In this document: positions 31,701-39,049 of the stretch, one piece after another
How the letters are laid out: every line of letters begins with the position of its first letter
Position numbering within the stretch: the first letter of the stretch is position 1
Source: Verrucomicrobiia bacterium
GTDB lineage: Bacteria; Verrucomicrobiota; Verrucomicrobiia; Opitutales; Cerasicoccaceae
Assembly (NCBI GenBank): GCA_030432235.1
Contig: JAUIHT010000001.1
Coordinates: 806,001-870,000, forward strand
Direction: 5' to 3'
DNA length: 64,000 nucleotides
The notes under the pieces: model-generated
Databases searched by the model: none
Told to the model about the DNA's origin: nothing
Seen by the model: the letters and a program-made list of their open reading frames with translations, nothing else
Translations under genes and position numbers: made by a program

Positions 31701-34700
31701 ACGTCCCGTTCGGGTGGTAGCAGTGCGATTCGGGACATCGCTTTGGGCGGGGTGCCGGCTCTCTACGTTGCCGTCGGGGAGGAGGGTATTCCACAGACTT
31801 CCACAGACGGCCAGAACTGGGATGTGGTCACCTCTTCCTTGTCCGCCTCCTTGAACGGGATTACCTATGGTGGCGGCCGTTTTCTCGCCGTGGGTGATGG
31901 CGGTTTTGCTGCGGTTTCCACCGATGGTTCAGAGTGGACCGAGGTAAGTACCGGTGCTTCAACCGATCTGCAGGATGTTATTTTTGCCAATGAACATTTT
32001 ATCGCTGTGGGCGAGAATACCGTCCTCGTCTCCGACGACTTTGGTAGCACATGGGAAGTATCCACCTTCAGTACGGGTTTCAGTCTCAATGCGATTGGGT
32101 ACGGGAATGGAACCATCGTGGCCGTGGGGGACAGCTTCCTGGTTTTGACCTCCACCAACGATGGGAACTCCTGGCAGGTGCGTCCCGCGGCGGCAGATAC
32201 GGATTTGTTGGACATCACCTATGGCTCTGGTCGTTTTGTGGCCGTGGGCGCCGAAGGGGGGATGTTTACTTCCAGCAACGCTATTAACTGGGTCTCCCGG
32301 GATGCGGGCACGACGAATGATTTGAACGGGGTTGCCTTCGTCGAAAACATCTTCGTGTCGGTCGGCGATGGTGGGGTTATCCTGACTTCCGGATCACCCA
32401 CAACGAAGGAAGAGCAGACGATAAACTTCCAGGCCATTGCGGAGCCAACTACTGGTAGCCTCACGACTCAACTAGTGGCACGTTCCTACGACTCCACAAA
32501 CGCATCCACCAATCTGCAGGTCTCCTTCTACGTCGTCGAGGGCGACGCTACGATCAGTAATGTTACGCTCGCTCCGAACGGACAGACTCGGGCCACCCTG
32601 ACCCTATCCGGGAACCCTGGCGACATCACGGTGGTCGCCAGCCAGAATGGCGATAGCAATTTCTATGCGGCTGAGAATAAGGAACGCACCCTGGTCATTG
32701 CAGGCGAGAGCCAAACCCTCAGTGACCTGACTCCTCCGGCCGGGGCCTTGTCCTACACGACGGTTCCCATCACCCTGTCGGCAGAGTCCGTGGATTCGAC
32801 CACTGGCGATCCCACCGGTTTGGCTATCAGGTTTGCACTGGTATCGGGTGACGCAACCGTGAGCGGCAGCACTTTGACGCTGGGCACCGACTCTATTGGT
32901 ACCGAGGTGGTTGTTCGTGCGTACAACTCTGGAAGCGATGCCTATATCGCCCTTTCGGAGGAGATTACGTATAATGTCGTGCGTGAAACCACCTCGATTA
33001 CCTTCGAGAAAATCCCGAACAAGGTTGTTTCTGATGAGGCCTTCAAGATTGTAGCGCAAACCTCCAACGGAGAAGATGTGGCGATTCGTATTATTTCCGG
33101 TTCCAATCTGGCCTCCCTGCGCTCCGAGGATATCCTGGATGAAGCCGGCAACACGACCTATACTCATACGGTAACCCTTCAGGGCGGGGATGACGATGTC
33201 GGAATTGTCACCATGGAAGCTTATACGACTTCGGCCAACAAGGTTCAGGCTCCCGCAGTCACCCGTAGTTTCGTCATTTCGCGTTTCGAGCAGAAGATCA
33301 CCTTCGCCGAAGTTGGAGATAAGACATTTGGCGATGCGCCGTTCAACGTAAACGCGGTGGCTGATAGTGGTGGGGATGTCACCCTGACCCTGGCTGATAC
33401 CGAGATCGCCACCCTCGATACGGATACGAACGAGGTCACCATAAAAGGTGCCGGCACGATCAAGATTTCCGCCCGGGCCACCTACTCGCCGGACTTCGCC
33501 TACGGGCCGGCGGAAGCGGAGCTGACCGTTACCGTGGCCAAGGCCAGCCAGGTTTTGCGATTCGAGGAAATTCCAGACCAGTTTGCCACTAACGGTACGG
33601 TTATCTCTCTGCGCGCCAGGACCCACATCAATGATAATGAACAGCCCGCCGACCAGACCACGTACCCCATCGTGTTCAGCGTGGTCAAAGGGGCCGCTAT
33701 CGTGAACTTGGATAATACCGCGAAGACCCTCACGTTAACGGGTGTTCAGGGGCAGGTGACCATCCAGGCCGCCCAGGCGGGTAGCAAGGACGTCAACGCC
33801 GCCACTCCTGTGGAGCAAAGCTTCGCGGTGTCCTCTTTTGGTAAGGTACCTTTCTCCGGTGACGGCATCATGGAGGGGTCCACCTACGGCAACGGCCGTC
33901 ATGTGGCGGTCGGGCAGGAAGGCTTTATCTTCCGCTCCACTAGCGACGCTGAACCTCGCAGTTGGGAGTTTATTGCCGGTCCCACGACACAGGGCCTGTA
34001 TGATGTGGCATTTGGCAACGGCATCTTTGCCGCCGTCGGATTCTTTGGGACCGTGATCACCTCTTCGGATGGCGAAAACTGGACCTTGAACGAGGTCAGC
34101 CAGCCGGTTCTTCTTAACTCTGTAGCCTACGGTAATGGCCGATTCGTGTCCGTGTCTTCCGGCGGCATCGGCTATGTGTCCACCAATGGCACTTCATGGG
34201 GTGAGGTGAATACAGGGACCATTAATCCCCTGACTGAGATTGCCTATGGCTTGGCTTCAAACGGCACGCCACAGTTTGTGGCGGTTGGCCCGGTAGGAAC
34301 GATTGTGACCTCGCCGGACGGCAACTCTTGGACGGTACGTAATGCCGGTACGCAGCTCAGCCTCAACGGGGTGACCTACGGCAGTGGGATGTTCGTCATC
34401 GTGGCGGATCGCAGTACCTACCTGTTCTCCCAGGACGGAGGCGTCACCTGGCGCCGTCGCTCCGTGCCTACGGAAACTCTGGCGGAAGACACGAGCCTGC
34501 AAAGTGTGGCCTTCGGCGCGACTTCCTTCCGTGTGGTCGGACCTGATGGCCTGATTCTCACTGCCACGCCCGAGGCAATTGTCGATCCGCTCTCGGATGA
34601 TTTGACCAGTCGCTGGGTCAAGGATGTGTCTCTGGGAACGTCGACTCTGAAGGATATCTCCTTCGGTGGAGACCGCTTCGTCACCGTCGGTGAGGATGTA

Positions 34701-35024
34701 TCGATACTCATCTCGCTGCCACAATTCGGTTTGCGTTCCGCCCTGAGCACCGGCGGCGGCTACCGCTGGAGCTCCTGGATGGGCTGGCTCTATGGCATGA
34801 ATGCGCCCTGGTATTACCACTTTAATCTGGGCTGGCTCTACGTCCAGGGTCCGGAATCGAGCATGTGGGCCTATTCGCCCGACCTCGGATGGGTGTGGAC
34901 CAGCAAGGATGATTATCCCTGGATTTTCCTGATCGATACGGGTGTTTGGCACCTCTATGATGTGGATTCCGTCAGCCCACGCTACTTGTATAATACAAGC
35001 ACGGGCACGTGGGAGTCGTTCTAG
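25701..35024 (+). CDS. Giant secreted protein: Ig-like repeats, three BNR/Ycf48-like propeller blocks, Trp-rich C-terminus
   Basis: 3107 residues. A signal peptide (about 1-31) precedes alternating modules. Ig-like/MBG-like repeats occupy about 32-490, 1690-1955 and 2235-2710, each opening with a QTITF or QEITF strand and containing ATSSSGLQVSYEI-like segments. BNR/Ycf48-like propeller repeats occupy about 493-1688, 1956-2234 and 2712-3010, with dozens of copies of a VAVGDNGxIxxSxDGxxW pattern. Residues about 3018-3107 form a Trp/Tyr-rich end (WMGWLYGMNAPWYYHFNLGW, then SPDLGWVWTSKDDYPWIFLI). The whole frame is open without interruption. Such proteins are probably surface or extracellular adhesins or scaffolds; this is inference. 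The gene is monocistronic. Confidence 0.9.
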   Translation: MKQNLVRSILSRTLFTLLGFTAAITGPNALATITWPDVDNEELPLATVFPQDINSTVAFTGDSIAYSSSDTTVCTVDATDPNNPVFQFSRFGLVTVWIVETTGGLETDRVAQTFGVVPTDPGIATATLTFNDVGEGNVVGSGSDTTLVGTGPGGVKLTYTFDDPDVASISGNILTALAPGTVNVTLNFVGNATFAPANSITKTVTVKEGQTITFPAIADRAYNPEENFIVLNATSSSGLQVSYEIIAGDTGTIQSGGVSISGAGPLTIRATQVGDGDFAAATSVDRSFTVTRGEQEITFFGETGSLVEDGAISNKTIGDDPFTLTAITDSGEPVDYSIVSLTPNRPAVTLEGNTITVSSNAANTAEVVVQAIAPVTPNYNASPAVTRTFQVRLNQTITFDSFAGNTLGDPAINLGTKASSTSGNVVDFEVVQGDVSILPGTPQRLAMFGIGIVTLRGTADAADDPLLDDPLYNAVSDTVTFVVGGIETTTGPGFLDLWKWRNPPESTTEDYNGISLGPDGDDIVAVGDSGMIARSLDGFTWTTQTVGAEDLNDVASNPVNDNYVAVGNNETILLSTDGVIWSAVTVPAGIGDLLAVGYGGTTGYVAAAYDGATTTIVTSTTGADGTWAVDATYPGDVSDVQINAIEFSDTLDQWILAGNVGTIVTMDDITGVYTVQRSGPSENLYGIHTLDDGRVYIVGDAGIVLSTSDPNLSNWSKPFSGTDYALYDIFSGNGYLVAVGENGRVLTSLVNNGTLWTESVSRFPLDMRSQVYFEGLFISAGQNYSILTSATGLEWTQISSSSDGSLNDVAGTDTAIIAVGDAGLILRSDDGGDSWTEIVSGTVEELNGVVATEDEIIIVGNNGTVLKSSDDGLTWTPKGTLTTNLRDIAVYIDDSSAKTYVLVGESSTIAYSIDDGETWTRNNFGTVSFNAVTYANNRFVLVGDNGTIMSSPTGTTAWDTETSNVTSNLYGVAGSSETGDIGFVVVGADGTILTSQAGDDWATRISSFTDDLLDIVFADGVFVAVGERYAFVASEDGINWSSQVSGSLNYLNGVAFAGDIYIAVGDYGAILTADSVLPTGLDTWQLRNPVGDGENINDVVFGNNSFVAVGDNGSLYVSTDGENWEKKEINETVNGQSQPLTADLKGVAYGNGLYMAVGGTRVLRSTNAINWQTVYVWTADLLGISFGNSQFVITGDARTILSTVDGTSWSSTRLGVQPETGAALYDAAYSEELGFWTVAGDPAQWEPIDGNLFDGEYPTMTQVFTSVNGINWQRQVVPMINDTDFYTGSMRSVSAGFDVAGDPVVRTFGHNAGVDNNDLISYNGTSWVFGGGEAVDINGSVYTEGNGQPGFIYVGELGAIGGQEPSFITFPGITSTLNGIAFGKQTYIAVGDSGRILSSTDARSWSVRSSANLAALNAVVVNSQGKYVAIGADGTLLNSEDSISWTAATSVPTAYQSTSFFDVTTTDSFFVAVGDNGSVLISYDGDVWDSRAVPALYELYAVTYGDNTIAAVGAGGEIVTSPDGDNWFSGETGTTNHLRAIHYADGLFVAVGEGGTVLTSPDAQTWTARTSGTTQALYGVGYGEVDGVGRWLVVGVSGIVLTSDDGGATWTSQFSGTDNTLTSVSYGLGNFFVVGSAGTGLTSTDAEEWFRRPTSTGYRLNGATYFNGVFTAVGDSSTIITSGDIQPRIDQTIKFQFISNKIISDTTPFLIEASATSRLPVSFEVLSGPASIVNGNMVQLDGTTGEVTIRASQAGNVRYNPATSVDQAFNVREKNQVITFFGQVTSTGSGSISGKIYGENNNQFTIRATADSGLTPTFTVLSGPASVSNAGGGFGTVTLSGAGHVVLQAQQLGNDTYNPAEVVTREFDVAKGTQTITFPSAGPFEVGDPNYTLQAEASSGLTITYFVVSGPGTIVKDNELQFTGSGEIIVQASQAGDENYESAPPVIQSFTVQPSSVGSNWTARTSPTTQDLLSVNFLGQQFLASGNNSVVLSSVSSTTWTSRSGGSSAIRDIALGGVPALYVAVGEEGIPQTSTDGQNWDVVTSSLSASLNGITYGGGRFLAVGDGGFAAVSTDGSEWTEVSTGASTDLQDVIFANEHFIAVGENTVLVSDDFGSTWEVSTFSTGFSLNAIGYGNGTIVAVGDSFLVLTSTNDGNSWQVRPAAADTDLLDITYGSGRFVAVGAEGGMFTSSNAINWVSRDAGTTNDLNGVAFVENIFVSVGDGGVILTSGSPTTKEEQTINFQAIAEPTTGSLTTQLVARSYDSTNASTNLQVSFYVVEGDATISNVTLAPNGQTRATLTLSGNPGDITVVASQNGDSNFYAAENKERTLVIAGESQTLSDLTPPAGALSYTTVPITLSAESVDSTTGDPTGLAIRFALVSGDATVSGSTLTLGTDSIGTEVVVRAYNSGSDAYIALSEEITYNVVRETTSITFEKIPNKVVSDEAFKIVAQTSNGEDVAIRIISGSNLASLRSEDILDEAGNTTYTHTVTLQGGDDDVGIVTMEAYTTSANKVQAPAVTRSFVISRFEQKITFAEVGDKTFGDAPFNVNAVADSGGDVTLTLADTEIATLDTDTNEVTIKGAGTIKISARATYSPDFAYGPAEAELTVTVAKASQVLRFEEIPDQFATNGTVISLRARTHINDNEQPADQTTYPIVFSVVKGAAIVNLDNTAKTLTLTGVQGQVTIQAAQAGSKDVNAATPVEQSFAVSSFGKVPFSGDGIMEGSTYGNGRHVAVGQEGFIFRSTSDAEPRSWEFIAGPTTQGLYDVAFGNGIFAAVGFFGTVITSSDGENWTLNEVSQPVLLNSVAYGNGRFVSVSSGGIGYVSTNGTSWGEVNTGTINPLTEIAYGLASNGTPQFVAVGPVGTIVTSPDGNSWTVRNAGTQLSLNGVTYGSGMFVIVADRSTYLFSQDGGVTWRRRSVPTETLAEDTSLQSVAFGATSFRVVGPDGLILTATPEAIVDPLSDDLTSRWVKDVSLGTSTLKDISFGGDRFVTVGEDVSILISLPQFGLRSALSTGGGYRWSSWMGWLYGMNAPWYYHFNLGWLYVQGPESSMWAYSPDLGWVWTSKDDYPWIFLIDTGVWHLYDVDSVSPRYLYNTSTGTWESF

Positions 35025-35075
35025 GATCGAGATTAGGCGTTGCCTTGTCGGACTGACTCCCTCTCATAGGCGTAC

Positions 35076-36062
35076 ATGCTAGAGGAATCTTATCGTAAAG
35101 CCGCCATCGAGGCGGTCCTGAATGCCATGCGCCTGTGCGAGAACGTGCGCGGCAAACTCGACAGTGGTGCCTCCATGGAAAAGGCCGACCTGTCGCCTGT
35201 CACGGTGGCGGATTTCGGCGCGCAAGCGGTCGTGCTTCATGCCTTACACCAGGCTTTCCCCGATATCCCGGCCGTCGGCGAGGAGGATGCCTCCGACCTG
35301 CGTGGCGAGGAAAACGCCGCCCTGTGCGAGCGTGTCGTCGCGGAGGTGAACGCCGTCACGCCCGGTCGGGATGCCGATTCCGTTCTGGCTGCGATTGATC
35401 GCGGCAACCATCCGGGGGGCCCGAAGGGGCGTTTCTGGACGCTCGATCCCATCGACGGCACCAAGGGATTTCTGCGCAAGGACCAGTACGCGGTCGCGCT
35501 TGCCCTCATCGAGGACGGCGTCCCTGTTTTCGGAGTCCTGGGTTGCCCTCAACTGCCAGTTCAATGGACGGAACCGGATGGTGCGCGTGGGTGCCTTTTC
35601 GTCGCGCAAAAGGGCAAGGGCTGCCAGCAGCTCGATGCCTCAGGCCAGTTAGTCGACCCGGTGAGGGTGGATATGGTGGTCGATGCCTCGGAAGCGGCTT
35701 TTTGTGAGTCGGTCGAGAGCGGCCACTCCAAGCACGACTGGTCCGCCGCTGTGGCCGAGCGTCTGGGGATTGCCCGGGACTCGGTACGCATGGACAGCCA
35801 GTGCAAGTATGCCGCCATCGCACGCGGGGATGCCTCGATTTACCTTCGCCTGCCTACGCGTCCCGGCTACGAGGAGAAAATCTGGGACCACGCCGCCGGC
35901 TGCCTGTGTGTCCAGTTGGCAGGAGGCCGTGTGACGGATATTACCGGGGCCGATCTCGACTTTTCTCAGGGCAGCACCCTCAAAAACAACCGCGGCGTCA
36001 TCGCCACCAACGGCCATCTCCACGACGAAGTCGTCGCTGCGGTGCAGGCGACCCAGGCGTAG
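35076..36062 (+). CDS. 3'(2'),5'-bisphosphate nucleotidase (HAL2/SAL1 type)
   Basis: 328 residues of the inositol monophosphatase superfamily. Metal-binding motifs are visible: VGEEDASDL, then FWTLDPIDGTKGFLRKDQYA and KIWDHAAGCLCVQLAGGRVT. The order and the GTKGFLR sequence are typical of HAL2/SAL1-like phosphatases that convert 3'-phosphoadenosine 5'-phosphate to AMP, rather than of inositol monophosphatase. This removes a by-product of sulfate assimilation and sulfotransfer. It is 51 bp after the giant gene and is probably an independent unit. Confidence 0.87.
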   Translation: MLEESYRKAAIEAVLNAMRLCENVRGKLDSGASMEKADLSPVTVADFGAQAVVLHALHQAFPDIPAVGEEDASDLRGEENAALCERVVAEVNAVTPGRDADSVLAAIDRGNHPGGPKGRFWTLDPIDGTKGFLRKDQYAVALALIEDGVPVFGVLGCPQLPVQWTEPDGARGCLFVAQKGKGCQQLDASGQLVDPVRVDMVVDASEAAFCESVESGHSKHDWSAAVAERLGIARDSVRMDSQCKYAAIARGDASIYLRLPTRPGYEEKIWDHAAGCLCVQLAGGRVTDITGADLDFSQGSTLKNNRGVIATNGHLHDEVVAAVQATQA

Positions 36063-36077
36063 CAGCTTGCAGGAAAC

Positions 36078-36096
36078 CTGGGGCTCCTCGCCCCAG
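36078..36096. terminator. Perfect hairpin between convergent genes, possible bidirectional terminator
   Basis: CTGGGGC and GCCCCAG pair perfectly around TCCTC. It lies between the stops of the convergent genes at 36062 and 36103. No T run follows on either side, so termination strength is uncertain. Confidence 0.4.
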
Positions 36097-36102
36097 CCCC
36101 CA

Positions 36103-36321
36103 TTAATAGTTGCCGCCGGAGGTATAGCCGCTGGTGGTGGCGGAGGTTTTGTGGCCGCTGGTGTCGGTGGAGTCGTCGTCCAGCTCGTCGACCATCTGCC
36201 CGACCGGGCCCTGCCCGCTTTCGATGCGTTTGGCGGCGGCGCGACCGGCCAGCGCGTACCAGCAGCCGCTTTGCAGCAATAGGCCGGCCAGCAAAAAGGT
36301 AAGGATAAATAAGCGTTTCAT
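36103..36321 (-). CDS. Small lipoprotein
   Basis: 72 residues from the ATG at 36321. The N-terminus MKRLFILTFLLAGLLLQSGC is a lipoprotein signal peptide with the lipobox LQSGC, so Cys20 would be lipidated. The mature part carries the acidic segment DELDDDSTD and a Ser, Thr and Gly-rich tail. The frame is open far upstream, but only this start gives a signal sequence. It is 7 bp downstream of galE on the same strand and is probably cotranscribed. Function unknown. Confidence 0.75.
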   Translation of the reverse strand: MKRLFILTFLLAGLLLQSGCWYALAGRAAAKRIESGQGPVGQMVDELDDDSTDTSGHKTSATTSGYTSGGNY

Positions 36322-36328
36322 CGTCTTA

Positions 36329-37321
36329 TTAACGGTCACCGTAGCCGTCGGGATTGGCGGAGTGCCAGCGCCAGGCGGTTTCGACAATCTTGTCGATGGT
36401 GTCGAACTTGACCACCCAGCCGAGCTCCTGCTTGGCTTTGGTGGAGTCCGCGTAGAGCGCGGGCGGGTCACCGGCGCGGCGTTCTACCTCGACCACAGGC
36501 ACCTTTTTGCCGGTGGCTTTCTCGACTGCGGCAATGACCTCGCGGACGGAGTTGGGGGTGCCGGTGCCGAGATTGTAGAAGTACTGCGCGCCGGGCTGGT
36601 CGAGCTTGTCGAAGACGGCGATGTGGGCGCGGGAAAGGTCGTCCACGTGAACGTAGTCGCGCAGGCAGGTGCCGTCGGGGGTGTCGTAGTCGGTGCCGAA
36701 AATCTTGATGTTCTCGCGTTTGCCGGTGGCGGCGTCGATGACCAGCGGAATGAGGTGGGTTTCTGGATCGTGGTCCTCGCCAATGGAGCCGTCCTCGGAA
36801 GCTCCGGCGGCATTGAAGTAACGGAAGGCGGCGAAGCTGAGCCCGTGTGCATGAGCCAGGGACTTGAGCAGGTTTTCGACGTCGAGCTTGGTCTGGCCGT
36901 AGGGATTGATGGGCGCCTGGGGCAGATCCTCGGTCATGGGCAGGCGCTCGGGTACACCGAATGTGGCGCAGGTGGAGGAAAAGACGAACTTCGTCACGCC
37001 GGCATCCAGCATGGCTTCAAGCAATCGCAGGGTTTCCACGAAGTTATTCTCGTAATACTTCAGCGGGGCGGTGACGGACTCGCCCACGTAGCAGTAGGCC
37101 GCGAAGTGCATGACCAACTCGATCGCTTCGCTTTCGAGGATGTCTTTGACCTTTTCCTTGTCGCCGAGGGAGACGTCATAGAAGGGCACGCCCTCCGCCA
37201 CAGCCTTGCGGTGGCCGTAGACCAGGTTGTCGAGGATGACGGGCTGATGCCCGGCCTCCAGCAGTTGTCTTACGCAATGGCTACCAATGTAGCCCGCACC
37301 TCCAACGACCAATACTTTCAT
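36329..37321 (-). CDS. galE: UDP-glucose 4-epimerase
   Basis: 330 residues. The NAD motif is MKVLVVGGAGYIGSHCVRQL, the catalytic segments are FSSTCATFGVPE and INPYGQTKLDVENLL (YxxxK), followed by FRYFNAAGASEDGSIGEDHD and CLRDYVHVDDLSRAH. These are the standard GalE signatures. The enzyme interconverts UDP-glucose and UDP-galactose for polysaccharide synthesis. The intergenic region 37322-37507 is shared with the divergent ketosynthase gene. Confidence 0.93.
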   Translation of the reverse strand: MKVLVVGGAGYIGSHCVRQLLEAGHQPVILDNLVYGHRKAVAEGVPFYDVSLGDKEKVKDILESEAIELVMHFAAYCYVGESVTAPLKYYENNFVETLRLLEAMLDAGVTKFVFSSTCATFGVPERLPMTEDLPQAPINPYGQTKLDVENLLKSLAHAHGLSFAAFRYFNAAGASEDGSIGEDHDPETHLIPLVIDAATGKRENIKIFGTDYDTPDGTCLRDYVHVDDLSRAHIAVFDKLDQPGAQYFYNLGTGTPNSVREVIAAVEKATGKKVPVVEVERRAGDPPALYADSTKAKQELGWVVKFDTIDKIVETAWRWHSANPDGYGDR

Positions 37322-37507
37322 CGGGGTGGGTCGTAGCAGTCTTCGGATGTCCGGCGCAAGCCGATAAAGCCTTGTCGCCGGAAACAGCAGTATTGATGGC
37401 CGAGGCGACGATGAAAACTGTTGGATTCCCCGACATGTGAAGGGTGAAGAGGAATGAGAAAAGCGTTGGACAAATCGTAAAAGGCGGGCAAGCTACCGGA
37501 TTCTCCC

Positions 37508-38746
37508 ATGTCAACCCGTCCCCGCATCGTCATCACCGGCATCGGCCTGACCGCGCCCAACGGCAACACCCTGGCCGAGTACCGCGCCAACCTGTTGGCG
37601 GGCCGCGCGAACATCCAGAACATCGACATGCGCTACATGGGGCAGGTACACGCCGGCGTGTGTGACTACGATGCGCGCAAGTATCAATCGCGCAAAGAGA
37701 TACGCAACGGAACGCGCGCCGGGAGCGTGGCTATTTACTGCGCGCGCGAGGCCCTGGCGGACTCCGGGCTGGACTGGGAGTCGGTCGACAAGAGCCGGGT
37801 AGGGGTCTATCTGGGCACGACGGAGCACGGCAACGTCGAGACCGAGAACGAGATCCACAATATTTCGCAGTTCAACTACGACACCAAGTTCTGGACGCAT
37901 CACCACAATCCCCGCACCGTGGCGAACAACCCGGCGGGCGAGGTGACCATGAACCTGGGCATCACCGGGCCTCACTACACCATCGGGGCGGCCTGCGCGG
38001 CGGGCAACGCCGGTCTCATCCAGGGGGCGCAAATGCTTTCTCTGGGCGAGTGCGACCTGGCTGTTACCGGGGGCGTTAGTGAGAGTATTCACACTTTCGG
38101 CATCTTTGCAGGCTTCAAAAATCAGGGGGCTCTGGCCCACCATGAGGACCCCAACCAGGCCAGTCGGCCCTTCGACAAGGGCCGCAACGGCATTGTCGTG
38201 AGCGAGGGCGGCTGTGTTTACCTGCTGGAGCGTCTGGAGGATGCCAAGGCCCACGGGGCGAAGATTTACGGTGAGCTGGCCGGCTGGGCTATCAATTCCG
38301 ATGCCACCGATGCCGTCCTGCCCAACCCCGTTCGCCAGGCCGAGTGCATGCGCCTGGCCCTCTCAAGGGCGGGCCTGGAGCCCGGCGACATCGATATCGT
38401 CAGTACTCACGCCACAGCTACCTCCATGGGGGATATTCAGGAAGTTACGGCCCTGAAAGAGGTTTTTGGCGAGTCTTCCCGGACGCGCATCAACAACACC
38501 AAGAGCTTCATCGGGCATGCCATGGGGGCTGCCGGAGCCCTGGAACTGGCCGGGAATATCCCTTCCTTCGAGGATGGAAAGGTCCATGCCACCATCAACG
38601 TGGATGAGCTCGATCCGGAGTGCACTTTGCCTAATCTGGTTCTCAATCAGGCCGAAAGCGTCGAAAAGGTTGACACTATCCTGAATAATTCTTTCGGTAT
38701 GCTCGGAATTAATTCAGTGCTTATTGTGCGGCGTTACTCTGAGTAA
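37508..38746 (+). CDS. Beta-ketoacyl-ACP synthase (KAS II-like)
   Basis: 412 residues, thiolase fold. The catalytic triad Cys-His-His is present: Cys163 in IGAACAAGNAGLIQGA, His301 in VSTHATATSMGDIQE and His337 in NNTKSFIGHAMGAAGALELA. It condenses acyl-ACP with malonyl-ACP. Twenty-four bp after its stop comes a dedicated acyl carrier protein and then an FAD-dependent phytoene desaturase-like oxidoreductase, so this is probably not the housekeeping FabF but part of a small dedicated pathway. Confidence 0.88.
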   Translation: MSTRPRIVITGIGLTAPNGNTLAEYRANLLAGRANIQNIDMRYMGQVHAGVCDYDARKYQSRKEIRNGTRAGSVAIYCAREALADSGLDWESVDKSRVGVYLGTTEHGNVETENEIHNISQFNYDTKFWTHHHNPRTVANNPAGEVTMNLGITGPHYTIGAACAAGNAGLIQGAQMLSLGECDLAVTGGVSESIHTFGIFAGFKNQGALAHHEDPNQASRPFDKGRNGIVVSEGGCVYLLERLEDAKAHGAKIYGELAGWAINSDATDAVLPNPVRQAECMRLALSRAGLEPGDIDIVSTHATATSMGDIQEVTALKEVFGESSRTRINNTKSFIGHAMGAAGALELAGNIPSFEDGKVHATINVDELDPECTLPNLVLNQAESVEKVDTILNNSFGMLGINSVLIVRRYSE

Positions 38747-38770
38747 CGCCTGCTTTCTTATTCAGAGAAC

Positions 38771-39028
38771 ATGACTAAAGACGACGTAAAGCAAATCGTG
38801 TTGGATATTATCGCCGAAATCGCTCCGGATGAAGACCTGAGCGACGTAAAGCCGGACGTGCGCCTGCGGGACCAACTCGATTTGGATTCCATGGACTTTC
38901 TCGATATTGTCATGGAGCTGCGCAAGCAGCATGGCATCGAAGTGCCCGAGGATGATTATCCCCAACTGGCCTCGCTGGATAGCTGCGCGAACTATCTGCA
39001 ACCCAAGTTCGAAGCCCTGAACGCCTAA
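38771..39028 (+). CDS. Acyl carrier protein
   Basis: 85 residues. The phosphopantetheine attachment serine is Ser40 in DQLDLDSMDFLDIVMEL. The sequence is acidic and helical, as expected. It starts 24 bp after the ketosynthase and probably serves that enzyme and the following oxidoreductase. The motif DLDSMDF differs slightly from the usual DSL of primary-metabolism ACPs. Confidence 0.92.
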   Translation: MTKDDVKQIVLDIIAEIAPDEDLSDVKPDVRLRDQLDLDSMDFLDIVMELRKQHGIEVPEDDYPQLASLDSCANYLQPKFEALNA

Positions 39029-39049
39029 TGGCTGTCGGGTCATGCCGTC

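Noticed and set aside
32604-33626. 340-codon minus-strand ORF inside the giant gene
   Set aside because: Antisense of repeat-rich coding sequence; no recognisable feature.
25701-35024. The repeats of the giant gene as a CRISPR array or tandem DNA repeat
   Set aside because: The similarity is at protein level with variable spacing; no identical DNA repeat units with spacers exist. No CRISPR array was seen anywhere in the window.
36134-37336. 400-codon plus-strand ORF opposite galE and the lipoprotein gene
   Set aside because: galE and a lipoprotein with a lipobox are clear on the minus strand.
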